64,000 nt of DNA from contig CAWHFP010000001.1 of the NCBI GenBank assembly GCA_963828445.1, positions 1,364,001 to 1,428,000 of the forward strand, given 5' to 3'. Below the pieces are notes generated by a model. The model ran no database searches, was not told the origin of the DNA, and worked only from the letters and a program-made list of their open reading frames with translations. Below, one piece after another: positions 52,716 to 63,410 of the stretch. A program made the translations under genes and the position numbers. Every line of letters begins with the position of its first letter. The stretch's first letter is position 1. Source of the stretch: Bog-532 sp963828445. GTDB taxonomy: Bacteria > Actinomycetota > Actinomycetes > Streptosporangiales > Streptosporangiaceae.

Positions 52716-53270
52716 TCAGCCCGGCCCGTCGTCGAGCCCGACGTCCAGGCTCTGATCATCGAGCACACCAGCCAGTTCCGCCGCCTCAGCATCGTGGGCC
52801 CCCTCGGCCTCAAGCGCTTCGCGGACGATCCGGTAGGACAGGGCGGCGCCGTACCCCTTCCGGGCCAGGGCCCCGACCAGCCGCCGCATCCGGGCCTCGT
52901 AGGGCTGACCCCGCGTGGACCGGAGCTTGCGGTCGACGATCCGCCGGGCGGTGGCCACCTCCTGGTCCGGGTCGAGCGTCTCCACGGCCTCGCGCACGTC
53001 GTCGGCGTCGACCCCACGGCGCCGGAGCTCGGTGGACAGCGCGCGGCGGGACAGCCCGCGGCTGTAGTGCCGGGACTCCACCCAGGCCCGGGCGAAGGCC
53101 TGGTCGTCGATCAGGCCGACCTCGGTGAACCGGTCCAGGATGCCTTCGGCGACGTGGTCCGGGATCTGCTTGCGCTGCATGGCCTGGGCCAGCTGGGCCC
53201 GGGTGCGCGGCTCGATGGTGATCAGCCGGAGGCAGATCTGGCGGGCGGCGTCCTCGGGGTTGCGCGGCAT
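52716..53270 (-). CDS. recX: Regulatory protein RecX (start uncertain)
   Basis: 184 residues from ATG 53270: RNPEDAARQICLRLITIEPR, GLIDDQAFARAWVESRHYSR, ALSTELRRRGVDADDVREAV and RLVGALARKGYGAALSYRIV give the three-helix RecX repeats. RecX caps and disassembles RecA filaments. The ATG has no ribosome-binding site. In the same frame the sequence is open back to the recA stop (53543) and reads plausibly (AADVSEPPVQPAWSERWRDD, then an Asp/Pro-rich run) but contains no ATG, GTG or TTG. Either translation starts at 53270, or an indel hides a longer N-terminus. Confidence 0.85.
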   Translation of the reverse strand: MPRNPEDAARQICLRLITIEPRTRAQLAQAMQRKQIPDHVAEGILDRFTEVGLIDDQAFARAWVESRHYSRGLSRRALSTELRRRGVDADDVREAVETLDPDQEVATARRIVDRKLRSTRGQPYEARMRRLVGALARKGYGAALSYRIVREALEAEGAHDAEAAELAGVLDDQSLDVGLDDGPG

Positions 53271-53540
53271 CCGGGGCGCGCGGGCGCCGGGCTGGCCGTC
53301 GTCGTCGGCCCCCGGGTTCAGCAGCCGGTCCGGGTCCGGATCCTGGTTCTGGTCCGGGTCGTCCCGCCAGCGCTCGGACCAGGCGGGCTGGACCGGAGGC
53401 TCGGAGACATCGGCGGCATCCCGGCCGTCGGAGTCCTGGTCAGCGGATCTCCGGCGGCCGGGGCCGAGCCAGAGCCGGTTCCGGTCCCGGCCTGGGGCCC
53501 GGGCCAGAACCGGTCGGCACCGGTCCGGCGGCGGTAGCGC

Positions 53541-54776
<1,236 letters not shown>

Positions 54777-54926
54777 GGGAACTCCCTGTCGGGTTTCGTT
54801 TCTATCTGAGCCGCCGGCGTTCGCCTGCGGTGTCGGTGCCCGACGCTATGCGCCACCACTGACATTTCCGGGACCTCCGGGACCACGCCTGCTGCCACCC
54901 GGGATCCGCACGCGCCCAACTGTAGG

Positions 54927-54940
54927 CGAATCTTTGTTCG
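54927..54940. promoter_or_regulatory. LexA (SOS) box-like site upstream of recA
   Basis: CGAATCTTTGTTCG matches the outer bases of the actinobacterial SOS box (CGAAC-N4-GTTCG), with T for C at position 5. It is 150 bp before the recA start, also upstream of the minus-strand transcript leader. Confidence 0.65.
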
Positions 54941-55020
54941 ATCGGCACCCGACACGCCGAATTCACCACAGCGGGCTCAGGCCCGGGTCAGCACGGAGTC
55001 CGCGCAGGGCCGGCGCAGGG

Positions 55021-55215
55021 TCAGCGCAGGGTCTCCGGCACGTTGAAGGAGTCGCAGACGGCGCGCCAGACCTTCTTCACGTCCTCGCCGTCGGCCAGGG
55101 CACGGTCGATGGTCCGACCGCCCAGCCCGGCCAGGACGTAGTCCTTGGCGACGCTGTGCGCGTACGCCTCGCCGAACTGCGCGTTCATCCTGTCCCAGAA
55201 CATCGTGAGCCGCAC
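55021..55215 (-). CDS. DUF3046 protein
   Basis: 64 residues: MRLTMFWDRMNAQFGEAYAH, VAKDYVLAGLGGRTIDRALA, VKKVWRAVCDSFNVPETLR. The family is small, actinobacterial and almost always just upstream of recA, as here. Function unknown; the context suggests a link to DNA repair. An overlapping longer start has no support. Confidence 0.93.
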   Translation of the reverse strand: MRLTMFWDRMNAQFGEAYAHSVAKDYVLAGLGGRTIDRALADGEDVKKVWRAVCDSFNVPETLR

Positions 55216-55353
55216 CGGGCCAGGCTACCGCCCGCTCCGGCCTGGTCTTTCTTTTGGACTGACCGTGAGAAAAATCCGGCCGGCTGGGTACATACGGACC
55301 GCGAAGATCGTTGAGTATTAAAACTGCCGGTGTCGGGCGCGGATCCGTCGCGC

Positions 55354-55397
55354 CACGAGCGGGCAAGCACGAGATCACGAGCGGGCAAGCACGAGAT
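55354..55397 (+). repeat. 22-bp perfect tandem duplication before the septum-formation-like gene
   Basis: The unit CACGAGCGGGCAAGCACGAG+AT occurs at 55354-55375 and 55376-55397, ending 12 bp before ATG 55410, i.e. in the 5' leader or core promoter. Confidence 0.92.
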
Positions 55398-55409
55398 ACG
55401 GGGCGCTGA

Positions 55410-55952
55410 ATGTCCTCACCGGCACGAGATGCACACACGCCGACAGATTCCGGGGCCGTTCAGCCGGAGACCGTGCCGCCGCCGCGGCATCACCGGTGGG
55501 TGACGCCCAGCCTGGTCGTGCTGGTGATCCTGGTCCTGGTCGCGGCGGGCGCGGGGGTCGCGGCCCTGCTGACCCACGGCTTCCACAGCAAGACCACGGT
55601 CAAGTACCACCAGGCGGCCGTGTTCAGCCTGCGGGTGGGTGACTGCATCGACCAGACGTCGACCGGGACCAAGGCCGACGTGGTCTCGTGCACCAAGCCG
55701 CACGACGCCGAGGTGTTCGGGACGTTCCAGCTGGCCGGGGCCTGGCCGGGCGCCGCCGCGGTCCGGCAGCAGGCCGGAGCCGGGTGCGCGACGCGGCTGA
55801 CCAACTACCTGAACCCCCAGCTGGCCGACTCGAACCTGACCCAGTCCTACGTCTTCCCCGGCCAGCAGGCCTGGGAGTCGGGCCAGCGGACGGTGGTGTG
55901 CGAGGTCCGGTCGACCAAGGGCCAGCTCAGCAACTCCGTCCGCCGCGCCTGA
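55410..55952 (+). CDS. Membrane-anchored septum-formation-family protein
   Basis: 180 residues from ATG 55410. A Pro/Thr-rich cytoplasmic N-terminus, one anchor (SLVVLVILVLVAAGAGVAAL), then an extracellular domain with conserved Cys: FSLRVGDCIDQTSTG, VVSCTKPHDAEVFGTFQLAG, AGCATRLTNYLN and WESGQRTVVCEVRS. This C-x-n-C-xxPH-x-E-V-x-G pattern is the Septum_form (PF13845-type) domain found in many actinobacterial lipoproteins and membrane proteins. Exact role unknown. Confidence 0.82.
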   Translation: MSSPARDAHTPTDSGAVQPETVPPPRHHRWVTPSLVVLVILVLVAAGAGVAALLTHGFHSKTTVKYHQAAVFSLRVGDCIDQTSTGTKADVVSCTKPHDAEVFGTFQLAGAWPGAAAVRQQAGAGCATRLTNYLNPQLADSNLTQSYVFPGQQAWESGQRTVVCEVRSTKGQLSNSVRRA

Positions 55953-56245
55953 GCCGGGGCGGCCGCGGGCGGCCTGGGCCCGGATCACGGTCGGCTCGGG
56001 AAGGCTGGGACTGCGTCGCGCACATTCACCGAGAGGTGTCCCGGCCTCCCAGCCAGACGGCGTGGGGTCGGGTGGCGCGAGGCGGGACGGGTGTTCGGGG
56101 ACGGCGGGTACCGGAGCGGGAACCGGAGTACGGCAGGCGCTGACCGGCCACGGTAAATAAGTGAGCCAAGGCTGTCCGCTAAGGGCTGAGCTGGGACGGG
56201 TCGCGGGCGGACAGGAATGTCAGTGGTCCGGGGCAAGATGGAAAC

Positions 56246-59200
56246 ATGCCGGACAACCAGGTCACCACCGAGTCGCTGGAGAACTTCTCGCCAGCGACCA
56301 GAGCCTGGTTCACGGCGGTCTTCGCGGAGCCGACCCAGGCCCAGGCCCAGGCCTGGACGGCGATCGGCAAGGGTGAGGACACGCTGGTCATCGCGCCGAC
56401 CGGGTCGGGTAAGACGCTGGCCGCCTTCTTGTGGGCGCTGGACCGGCTGGCCGCGGCCCCGGCCCCGGCCGACCCCAAGCGCCGCTGCCGGGTGCTGTAC
56501 ATCTCGCCGCTGAAGGCGCTGGCCACCGACATCGAGCGGAACCTGCGGGCGCCGCTGACCGGGATCCGGCACGCCGCCCGCAACCTGGGCCTGGAGGAGC
56601 CGGAGATCCAGGTCGCGGTGCGCACCGGCGACACCGCCGCGGACGAGCGGCGCAAGCTGGCCAGCAAGCCGCCGGACGTGCTGATCACCACCCCGGAGTC
56701 GCTGTTCCTGCTGCTCACCTCCAAGGCGCGGGATTCGCTGCGCGGGGTCGAGACCGTGATCGTGGACGAGGTGCACGCCCTGGCCGGCAGCAAGCGCGGC
56801 GCGCACCTGGCGGTCTCGCTGGAGCGGCTGGACGCGCTGCGGATGGGCGGGCCCGGCGCGGCCGAGGACAAGTCCGTGACGGTGGCGACCGGGCCGGCCC
56901 AGCGGATCGGGCTGTCGGCCACGGTCCGGCCGGTCGGCGAGGTGGCCGGGTTCCTGGGTGGCCCGCGCCAGGTCACGGTGGTGCAGCCGCCGGCCGCCAA
57001 GCGCCTCGAGCTGAACGTGGTGGTCCCGGTCGAGGACATGACCGAGATCTCCAGCCCCCGGGGCGTGCCCGGGCCACGGGAGGCGGTGGACCCGGCCGAG
57101 ACGCCGGAGGTGCGCCGGGGCAAAGGCCGGTCCCGCTCCCCCGCGGTCATCGACGACGACGAGCCGGCCCGGAACCGGTCGATCTGGCCGCACGTCGAGG
57201 AGCGGGTCCTCGACCTCATCGAGCAGCACCGGTCCACGATCGTGTTCGCCAACTCGCGGCGGCTGTCCGAGCGGCTGTGCGCCCGGCTGAACGAGCTGGC
57301 CGCCGAGCGGGCCGAGGAGGCGGCCTCGGCCGAGCTGGAAGAGTCGGCCCTCGAAGATCCGGAGTCGCTGACGGCCGGACCGCGGCACGCGCCCGCCGAG
57401 CTGATGGCCCAGTCCGGGACCGGGAACGGGGCACCGCCCGAGATCGCCCGGGCCCACCACGGATCGGTGTCGCGGCAGGAGCGGACCGAGATCGAGGAAG
57501 CCCTGAAGCGGGGCACGCTGAGCGCGGTGGTGGCCACCTCCAGCCTGGAGCTGGGCATCGACATGGGCGCGGTGGACCTGGTGATCCAGGTGGAGGCGCC
57601 GCCGTCGGTGGCCAGCGGGCTGCAGCGGATCGGCCGGGCCGGGCACAACGTGGGCGACATCTCCCGCGGCGTCATCTTCCCCAAGTACCAGGGTGACCTG
57701 GTGCAGGCGACCGTGGTCGCGGAGCGGATGCGCGGCGGCAACATCGAGGAGCTGCGCGCGCCGCGCAACCCGCTGGACGTGCTGGCCCAGCAGATCGTGG
57801 CCATGACGTCGATGGACGACTGGTCCGTGGACGAGCTGGAGCAGGTGGTCCGGCGGGCGGCGCCGTTCGCCGGGCTGACCCGGCCGGTGCTGGACGCGAC
57901 GCTGGACATGCTGGCTGGCCGGTACCCCAGCGAGGAGTTCGCCGGGCTGCGGCCACGGGTGGTCTGGGACCGGCTGACCGGAGTGGTCCGGGGCCGGCCC
58001 GGTGGCCAGCGGCTGGCGGTGACCAGCGGCGGGACCATCCCCGACCGGGGCCTGTTCGGCGTGTTCCTGGCCGGGTCGGAGACCGGCAGCGGCAGTTCAC
58101 GGCGGCACTCCCGGCGGGTGGGTGAGCTCGACGAGGAGATGGTCTACGAGTCGCGGGTCGGTGACGTGTTCGTGCTCGGGGCCAGCTCGTGGCGGATCGA
58201 GGAGATCACCGCCGACAGCGTGCTGGTCACCCCGGCGCCGGGGCAGCCGGGCAAGCTGCCGTTCTGGCACGGCGACACCCTGGGCCGGCCCGCCGAGCTG
58301 GGCGCCGCGATCGGCGCCAAGTGCCGGGAACTGGCCGGGGCCAGCGAGCAGGACGCCACCCAGCAGCTGAAGGACGCCGGGCTGGACGAGCTGGCCGCCG
58401 GCAACCTGGTCCGCTACCTGGCCGACCAGCGGGAGGCCACCGGGACCGTGCCGGACGACCGGACGCTGGTGGTGGAGCGGTTCCGGGACGAGCTGGGCGA
58501 CTGGCGGGTGGTGCTGCACAGCCCGTACGGGGCGCGGGTGCACGGGCCGTGGGCGCTGGCCATCGCGGCCCGGCTGCGGGAACGCTACGGCGGCATGGAC
58601 GTGCAGGCCATGCACACCGACGACGGCATCATCGTGCGGGTGCCGGACGCGGACGAGCCGCCGCCGACCGGGGTGGCCCTGATCGACCCGGACGAGATCA
58701 GCGAGATCGTCACCGCCGAGATCGGCTCCTCGGCCCTGTTCGCGTCCAGGTTCCGGGAGTGCGCGGCCCGGGCCATGCTGCTGCCGCGGCGGCAGCCCGG
58801 GCGGCGGTCGCCGCTGTGGCAGCAGCGGCAGCGGGCCGCGCAGCTGCTCGAGGTGGCCAGCCACTACCCGTCGTTCCCGATCGTGCTGGAGACCGTGCGC
58901 GAGTGCCTGCAGGACGTGTTCGACGTGCCGGCCCTGGTCAGTTTGCTGCGGGACCTGGCCAGCCGGAAGATCCGGATCGTCGAGGTGGAGACCCAGTCGC
59001 CGTCGCCGTTCAGCCGGTCGCTGCTGTTCCGGTATGTGGGCGCGTTCATGTACGAGGGAGACGCGCCGCTGGCCGAGCGGCGGGCCCAGGCCCTGACCCT
59101 GGACTCGGCGCTGCTGGCCGACCTGCTGGGCCAGGCCGACCTGCGCGAGCTGCTGGACCCGGCCGTGGTCAGCGAGACCGAGCAGGAACTGCAGCGGCTG

Positions 59201-61228
59201 GCCGAGGACCGCAAGGCCCGGGACCTGGAAGGCCTGGCCGACGTGCTGCGGACGGCCGGGCCGCTGTCCGCCGATGAGGTGGCCGAGCGCTGCACCGACC
59301 CGGCGGCCGCGCCCGCCTGGCTGGCCGAGCTGGCCCACAGCAGGCGGGCGATCGAGGTGCGGGTCGGCGGGCAGCCCCGGTGGGCGGCCATCGAGGACGC
59401 CAGCCGGCTGCGCGACGCGCTGGGGGTGCCGCTGCCGCCGGGGGTGCCGGAGGCGTTCACCGAACCGCTGCCGGACCCGCTGGGCGACCTGGTTTCCCGG
59501 TACGCGCGCACCCACGGGCCGTTCACGGCCGACGCCGCCGCCAGCCGGTACGCGCTGGGGGTCGCGGTGGTGGCCGGGACGCTGCGCCGCCTGGCCGCGG
59601 CGGGCCGGGTGGTGGAGGGCGAGTTCCTGCCCGGCGGCCGCGGCACCGAATGGTGCGACGCCGAGGTGCTGCGCATGCTGCGGCGGCGCTGCCTGGCCCG
59701 GCTGCGCAAGGAGGCCGAGCCCGCGCCGCCGGTGGCGCTGGCCCGGCTGCTGCCGGCCTGGCAGGGGGTCCGGGCCATCGAGCCCGCGGGCCGGGGCCCG
59801 GGGAACCGCCGGCGGTCCCGGGGGCCGAGCGGTCCGGGCGCGGTGCTGGACGTGCTGGACCAGCTGGCGGGGGCGCCGGTGGCGGCGTCGGCGCTGGAGA
59901 CGCTGGTGCTGCCCGGGCGGATCCCGGACTACTCCCCCACCATGCTGGACGAGCTGACCGCGGCGGGTGAGGTGCTGTGGACCGGCGCGGGCGGCCTTCC
60001 GGGCGGGGACGGCTGGCTGGTGCTGGCCTCGGCCGAATCGGCGCCGCTGCTGTTCCCCGAGCCGGCCGAGATCACCATGACCCCGATCCACGAGGCGGTG
60101 CTGGACGCGCTGGCCGACGGCGGGGCGGTGTTCTTCCGCATGCTGCACGAGCGGGTCAGCGCCCGGCTGGCGGGCGAGCCGGGCCAGCCCAAGGCCCCGG
60201 CCGACAACGACGTGGCCACCGCGATCTGGGACCTGACCTGGGCCGGGCTGCTGACCAACGACACCTTGGGCCCGCTGCGGACGGTGCTCGGCAGTGGCGG
60301 CCCGCGGCGCACCAGCCCGGCGGCCGGAACCTTGCGGACGCGCAGGCCGCGGCCGGGGCGACGGAGCACCTACGGGCGCCCGGCCATGCCGTCGCGCACC
60401 GGCCCGCCCAACGTCAGCGGCCGCTGGTCCCTGCTGCCCCCGGGCGGCACCGACGCGACGCTGCGGGCGCACGCGCTGGCCCAGTCGCTGCTGGACCGGT
60501 ACGGCATCTTGACCAAAGGCGCGGTGGCCGCCGAGCGGATCCCGGGCGGCTTCTCCACCGTGTACCCCGTGCTGCGGGCCATGGAGGACGCGGGCCGGAC
60601 CCGGCGCGGTTATTTTGTCGAAGGTCTGGGCGCGGCCCAATTCGCCATCCCCGGGGCGGTCGACCGGATGCGCGCGCTGGCTCAGCCGCCGTCGGCGTCA
60701 CCGGACCCGCTGGCCACCGCGCTGAGCGGCGGGCCGGTGCGCTACCGCGGCCAGGCTTCCGGCGGCGACGGGGCCTTCACCGATCTGTGGGAGTACCAGC
60801 GGGACGGCGACCCGGTGCCGGAGCCGGAGGACGACCCGGCGGACCGGCAGCCCGGGCAGGTGATCGTGCTGGCCGCGGCCGACCCGGCCAACGCCTACGG
60901 GGCGTCGCTGCCGTGGCCGGAGCGGCCGGATGAGACCCCGGGCGGGCACCGTCCCGGCCGCAAGGCGGGCGCCCTGGTCATCCTGGCCGACGGGGAACTC
61001 GTCCTGTACGTCGAGCGGGGCGGCCGGACCCTGCTGTCCTGGACCGACGACCTGGACCAGTTGCGCCCGGTGTGCGCGGCGCTGGCCGACGCGGTGCGGG
61101 CCGGGGCGCTCGGCCGGCTGACCGTGGAGCGCGCCGACGGCGACGGTATCTACGACTCACCGCTGGCGACCGCCTTGGAGGAGGCCGGGTTCCGGCCGAC
61201 GCCGCGCGGGTTGCGGCTGCGCGGCTGA
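56246..61228 (+). CDS. lhr: Lhr, large ATP-dependent DNA helicase
   Basis: 1660 residues, full-length Lhr with its long C-terminal region. Start ATG 56246 (MPDNQVTTESLENFSPATRA). Motif I APTGSGKTLAAFLWALDRLA, motif II VDEVHALAGSKRGAHLAVSL, motif III IGLSATVRPVGEVAGFLGGP, IVFANSRRLSERLCARLNEL, VVATSSLELGIDMGAVDLVI and LQRIGRAGHNVGDISRGVIF (motif VI). A winged helix, the Lhr-specific beta-barrel and the C-terminal domain follow. A Gly/Pro-rich insert lies around residue 270-310. Lhr is a repair helicase/RNA-DNA unwindase induced by mitomycin C in mycobacteria. No nei/nth glycosylase gene is next to it. Confidence 0.95.
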   Translation: MPDNQVTTESLENFSPATRAWFTAVFAEPTQAQAQAWTAIGKGEDTLVIAPTGSGKTLAAFLWALDRLAAAPAPADPKRRCRVLYISPLKALATDIERNLRAPLTGIRHAARNLGLEEPEIQVAVRTGDTAADERRKLASKPPDVLITTPESLFLLLTSKARDSLRGVETVIVDEVHALAGSKRGAHLAVSLERLDALRMGGPGAAEDKSVTVATGPAQRIGLSATVRPVGEVAGFLGGPRQVTVVQPPAAKRLELNVVVPVEDMTEISSPRGVPGPREAVDPAETPEVRRGKGRSRSPAVIDDDEPARNRSIWPHVEERVLDLIEQHRSTIVFANSRRLSERLCARLNELAAERAEEAASAELEESALEDPESLTAGPRHAPAELMAQSGTGNGAPPEIARAHHGSVSRQERTEIEEALKRGTLSAVVATSSLELGIDMGAVDLVIQVEAPPSVASGLQRIGRAGHNVGDISRGVIFPKYQGDLVQATVVAERMRGGNIEELRAPRNPLDVLAQQIVAMTSMDDWSVDELEQVVRRAAPFAGLTRPVLDATLDMLAGRYPSEEFAGLRPRVVWDRLTGVVRGRPGGQRLAVTSGGTIPDRGLFGVFLAGSETGSGSSRRHSRRVGELDEEMVYESRVGDVFVLGASSWRIEEITADSVLVTPAPGQPGKLPFWHGDTLGRPAELGAAIGAKCRELAGASEQDATQQLKDAGLDELAAGNLVRYLADQREATGTVPDDRTLVVERFRDELGDWRVVLHSPYGARVHGPWALAIAARLRERYGGMDVQAMHTDDGIIVRVPDADEPPPTGVALIDPDEISEIVTAEIGSSALFASRFRECAARAMLLPRRQPGRRSPLWQQRQRAAQLLEVASHYPSFPIVLETVRECLQDVFDVPALVSLLRDLASRKIRIVEVETQSPSPFSRSLLFRYVGAFMYEGDAPLAERRAQALTLDSALLADLLGQADLRELLDPAVVSETEQELQRLAEDRKARDLEGLADVLRTAGPLSADEVAERCTDPAAAPAWLAELAHSRRAIEVRVGGQPRWAAIEDASRLRDALGVPLPPGVPEAFTEPLPDPLGDLVSRYARTHGPFTADAAASRYALGVAVVAGTLRRLAAAGRVVEGEFLPGGRGTEWCDAEVLRMLRRRCLARLRKEAEPAPPVALARLLPAWQGVRAIEPAGRGPGNRRRSRGPSGPGAVLDVLDQLAGAPVAASALETLVLPGRIPDYSPTMLDELTAAGEVLWTGAGGLPGGDGWLVLASAESAPLLFPEPAEITMTPIHEAVLDALADGGAVFFRMLHERVSARLAGEPGQPKAPADNDVATAIWDLTWAGLLTNDTLGPLRTVLGSGGPRRTSPAAGTLRTRRPRPGRRSTYGRPAMPSRTGPPNVSGRWSLLPPGGTDATLRAHALAQSLLDRYGILTKGAVAAERIPGGFSTVYPVLRAMEDAGRTRRGYFVEGLGAAQFAIPGAVDRMRALAQPPSASPDPLATALSGGPVRYRGQASGGDGAFTDLWEYQRDGDPVPEPEDDPADRQPGQVIVLAAADPANAYGASLPWPERPDETPGGHRPGRKAGALVILADGELVLYVERGGRTLLSWTDDLDQLRPVCAALADAVRAGALGRLTVERADGDGIYDSPLATALEEAGFRPTPRGLRLRG

Positions 61229-61307
61229 CCGGCGGCCGGGGCGCTGACGGCCCGGGCCGACGGGTGGTCCCGGGGCGGGAGGGCTGCGCGACCGCGGCCG
61301 GGCCCGG

Positions 61308-61375
61308 CCGCTGGACCGGGGAGCCGCTGAGCCGGGAGCCACTGGACCGGGGGGCCGCTGGACCGGGCCCCGCCC
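61308..61375 (-). repeat. Tandem ~16-bp repeats between lhr and the ACT gene
   Basis: Four imperfect copies of GCCGCTGGACCGGGGA run together (61308-61375), between the lhr stop and the 3' end of the minus-strand ACT gene. Noncoding. Confidence 0.75.
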
Positions 61376-61397
61376 GGCCAGGGCGGCTGACCCGGCG

Positions 61398-61766
61398 CTA
61401 CAGCTGTTGCAGCAGGCGGAGGGCCTCGGAACCGCGAGCGGCGTCGACGAACAGGTGATCGTGGTGGAGGCCGGCGATCACGTTGCAGCTGATCCCGGCG
61501 GCGGCCAGCACCCGGCTGACTTCGGCGGTCAGGCCCACCGCGGCCAGATCGGAGCCGATGGTGAGGGTGATGCGGGCGGCCAGGTAGCCGTAGGCCAGGC
61601 CGAACCGGTCGGCCTGGTCGCGGGTCAGCACCAGGGTGGTGCCCTCGTCTTCGGCGATGACCGCGAACGGGGTGGCCCCCGGCGGCACCCCGTTCGCGCT
61701 CACGAACACGTACGGATCAGGGAACAGGGCCGGGTGGACGTCGTGCCAGGGCTGGTTCGGCGGCAT
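61398..61766 (-). CDS. ACT-domain protein
   Basis: 122 residues, two ACT-like halves: PDPYVFVSANGVPPGATPFA with IAEDEGTTLVLTRDQADRFG, and ARITLTIGSDLAAVGLTAEV with LAAAGISCNVIAGLHHDHLF. This is the small CASTOR/ACT_7-type protein group, presumed amino-acid binding; ligand unknown. It precedes the DinB gene's 3' end by 26 bp on the same strand, so both may share a transcript. Confidence 0.85.
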   Translation of the reverse strand: MPPNQPWHDVHPALFPDPYVFVSANGVPPGATPFAVIAEDEGTTLVLTRDQADRFGLAYGYLAARITLTIGSDLAAVGLTAEVSRVLAAAGISCNVIAGLHHDHLFVDAARGSEALRLLQQL

Positions 61767-61792
61767 GGCCCGGTGGTATCACAGCCGTCCGG

Positions 61793-62362
61793 TCAGGCCA
61801 TGGACTTGGCGCCGTCCAGGGACTCGCGGATGATGTCGGCGTGGCCCGCGTGGTGGGTGGTCTCGGCCACGATGTGGATCAGCACCCGGCGGGCCGTGTA
61901 GCGGGCGCCCGGCGGGTACCACGGGGCCTCGGGCAGCGGGTGGGAGGCGTTCAGGTCGGGCAGCGTGCGGACCAGGTCGTCGGTGCGGGCGGCCACCTCG
62001 GCGTAGCGGCCGAGCACGCCGGCCAGGGTTTCGCCGGGCAGCAGCCGGAATTCGTCGGCGCGGCGGGCGAAGTCGGCCTCGGTCATGGCCGAGAAGTCGT
62101 CGGCGGGCGACGGGCCGTTGACGATGAATTCGGCCCAGTGGGCCTCGGTGGCGGTCACGTGCTTGATCAGGCCGCCGATGGTCAGCTCGCTGACCGTGGT
62201 CCGGCGGCGGGCCTGCTCGTCGGTCAGGTCACGGGCGGTGTGGCGCAGAAAGTACCTTGACTGGCCCAATTCGGAGAGCAGATCTTCGCGCTCGGGGTCC
62301 GGGGACGCCGGGGAAGACGGGGAACTCAGCGGTGTGACCTTCGAAATAATCTGATCGCTCAT
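61793..62362 (-). CDS. DinB-family protein
   Basis: 189 residues from ATG 62362. LLSELGQSRYFLRHTARDLT, TIGGLIKHVTATEAHWAEFI and RRVLIHIVAETTHHAGHADI carry the three conserved His motifs (KHVTATE, ETTHHAGH) of the DinB four-helix metal-binding fold. It is divergent from a WYL-type regulator, a frequent pairing in actinobacteria in which the regulator controls the DinB gene. Reaction unknown. Confidence 0.9.
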   Translation of the reverse strand: MSDQIISKVTPLSSPSSPASPDPEREDLLSELGQSRYFLRHTARDLTDEQARRRTTVSELTIGGLIKHVTATEAHWAEFIVNGPSPADDFSAMTEADFARRADEFRLLPGETLAGVLGRYAEVAARTDDLVRTLPDLNASHPLPEAPWYPPGARYTARRVLIHIVAETTHHAGHADIIRESLDGAKSMA

Positions 62363-62423
62363 AAGACCAGGCTAAACAGCATTGCGGTCAGTTCCTGGCC
62401 TCAATTCGCGGCATCATGAAGAC

Positions 62424-63410
62424 ATGGCCAACACCAGCACGCGCACGCTCCGGCTGCTCTCGCTGCTGCAGGCCCGGCGGTACTGGCCCGGCACCGAGCT
62501 GGCCGGCCGGCTGGGCGTGTCCGCGCGCACGCTGCGGCGGGACATCGACCGGCTGCGCGAGCTCGGTTACCCGGTCGAGGCCCAGCGCGGCGTCGAGGGG
62601 GGCTACCAGCTGGCGGCGGGAGCGGCGCTGCCGCCGCTGGTGGTGGACGACGAGGAGGCGGTGGCCCTGGCGGTCGGGCTGCAGGCGGCGGCGCAGGGCT
62701 CGGCCGAGGGCATCGCCGAGGCCTCGGTGCGGGCGCTGGCCAAGGTGGTCCAGGTCATGCCGGGACGGCTGCGGCGCCGGGTGGAGGCCCTGACCGCGAT
62801 GACCGTGCCCGCCAGCTGGGGCAGCGGCGCGCGGCCGAGCCTGGATCCGGGCGCCCTGACCACGATCGCGCTGGCCTGCCGGGATGCCGAACGAATGCGG
62901 TTCGGGTACGTGGCGGCCAGCGGCGCGCAGAGCGCCCGGCACGTGGAGCCGCACCGGCTGGTGTCGCTGGGGCGCCGCTGGTACCTGGTCGGGTACGACC
63001 TGGACCGGCAGGACTGGCGCAGCTTCCGGCTGGACCGGCTGGCCGAGCCGCGCGGCACCGGGGCCCGGTTCCGGCCCCGCGAGCTGCCCGCCGAGGACGC
63101 GGCCGCCTTCGTCCGGGCCGGCATCGGCACGCTGTGGTCGGTCCACGAGGTGGAGGTGCTGGCCGAAGCGCCCGCCGACCAGGTCCGGGCGCGGATCGGG
63201 CGCTGGGTCACGGTCGAGCCGGACGGCCCGGCCCGGTGCCGGATCCGGATGAGCACCGACGCGCTGGAGTGGACGCTGATGGGACTGGGGCTGATGGGGG
63301 CGGAGTTTTCGGCGGTGTCACCGCCCGAGCTGGTGGAACAGCTGCGCGAGTGGGGTGGCCGGTTCACCCGGGCCGCGGCCCGGACCCCGGACCGGGCGGC
63401 GGGCGGCTAG
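62424..63410 (+). CDS. YafY-type transcriptional regulator (HTH_11 + WYL)
   Basis: 328 residues from ATG 62424. DeoR-like HTH: RTLRLLSLLQARRYWPGTEL, AGRLGVSARTLRRDIDRLRE, then GGYQLAAGAALPPLVVDDEE. The WYL domain (ERMRFGYVAASGAQSARHVE, RRWYLVGYDLDRQDWRSFRL) binds nucleic acid or another ligand in related proteins. No strong ribosome-binding site; an upstream in-frame start at 62382 is possible. It is divergent from the DinB gene across ~60 bp. Its end overlaps the ABC permease end by 4 bp. Confidence 0.9.
   Translation: MANTSTRTLRLLSLLQARRYWPGTELAGRLGVSARTLRRDIDRLRELGYPVEAQRGVEGGYQLAAGAALPPLVVDDEEAVALAVGLQAAAQGSAEGIAEASVRALAKVVQVMPGRLRRRVEALTAMTVPASWGSGARPSLDPGALTTIALACRDAERMRFGYVAASGAQSARHVEPHRLVSLGRRWYLVGYDLDRQDWRSFRLDRLAEPRGTGARFRPRELPAEDAAAFVRAGIGTLWSVHEVEVLAEAPADQVRARIGRWVTVEPDGPARCRIRMSTDALEWTLMGLGLMGAEFSAVSPPELVEQLREWGGRFTRAAARTPDRAAGG

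Noticed and set aside
58097..60640. An 847-residue minus-strand gene opposite lhr
   Set aside because: Antisense shadow; lhr motifs are intact on the plus strand.
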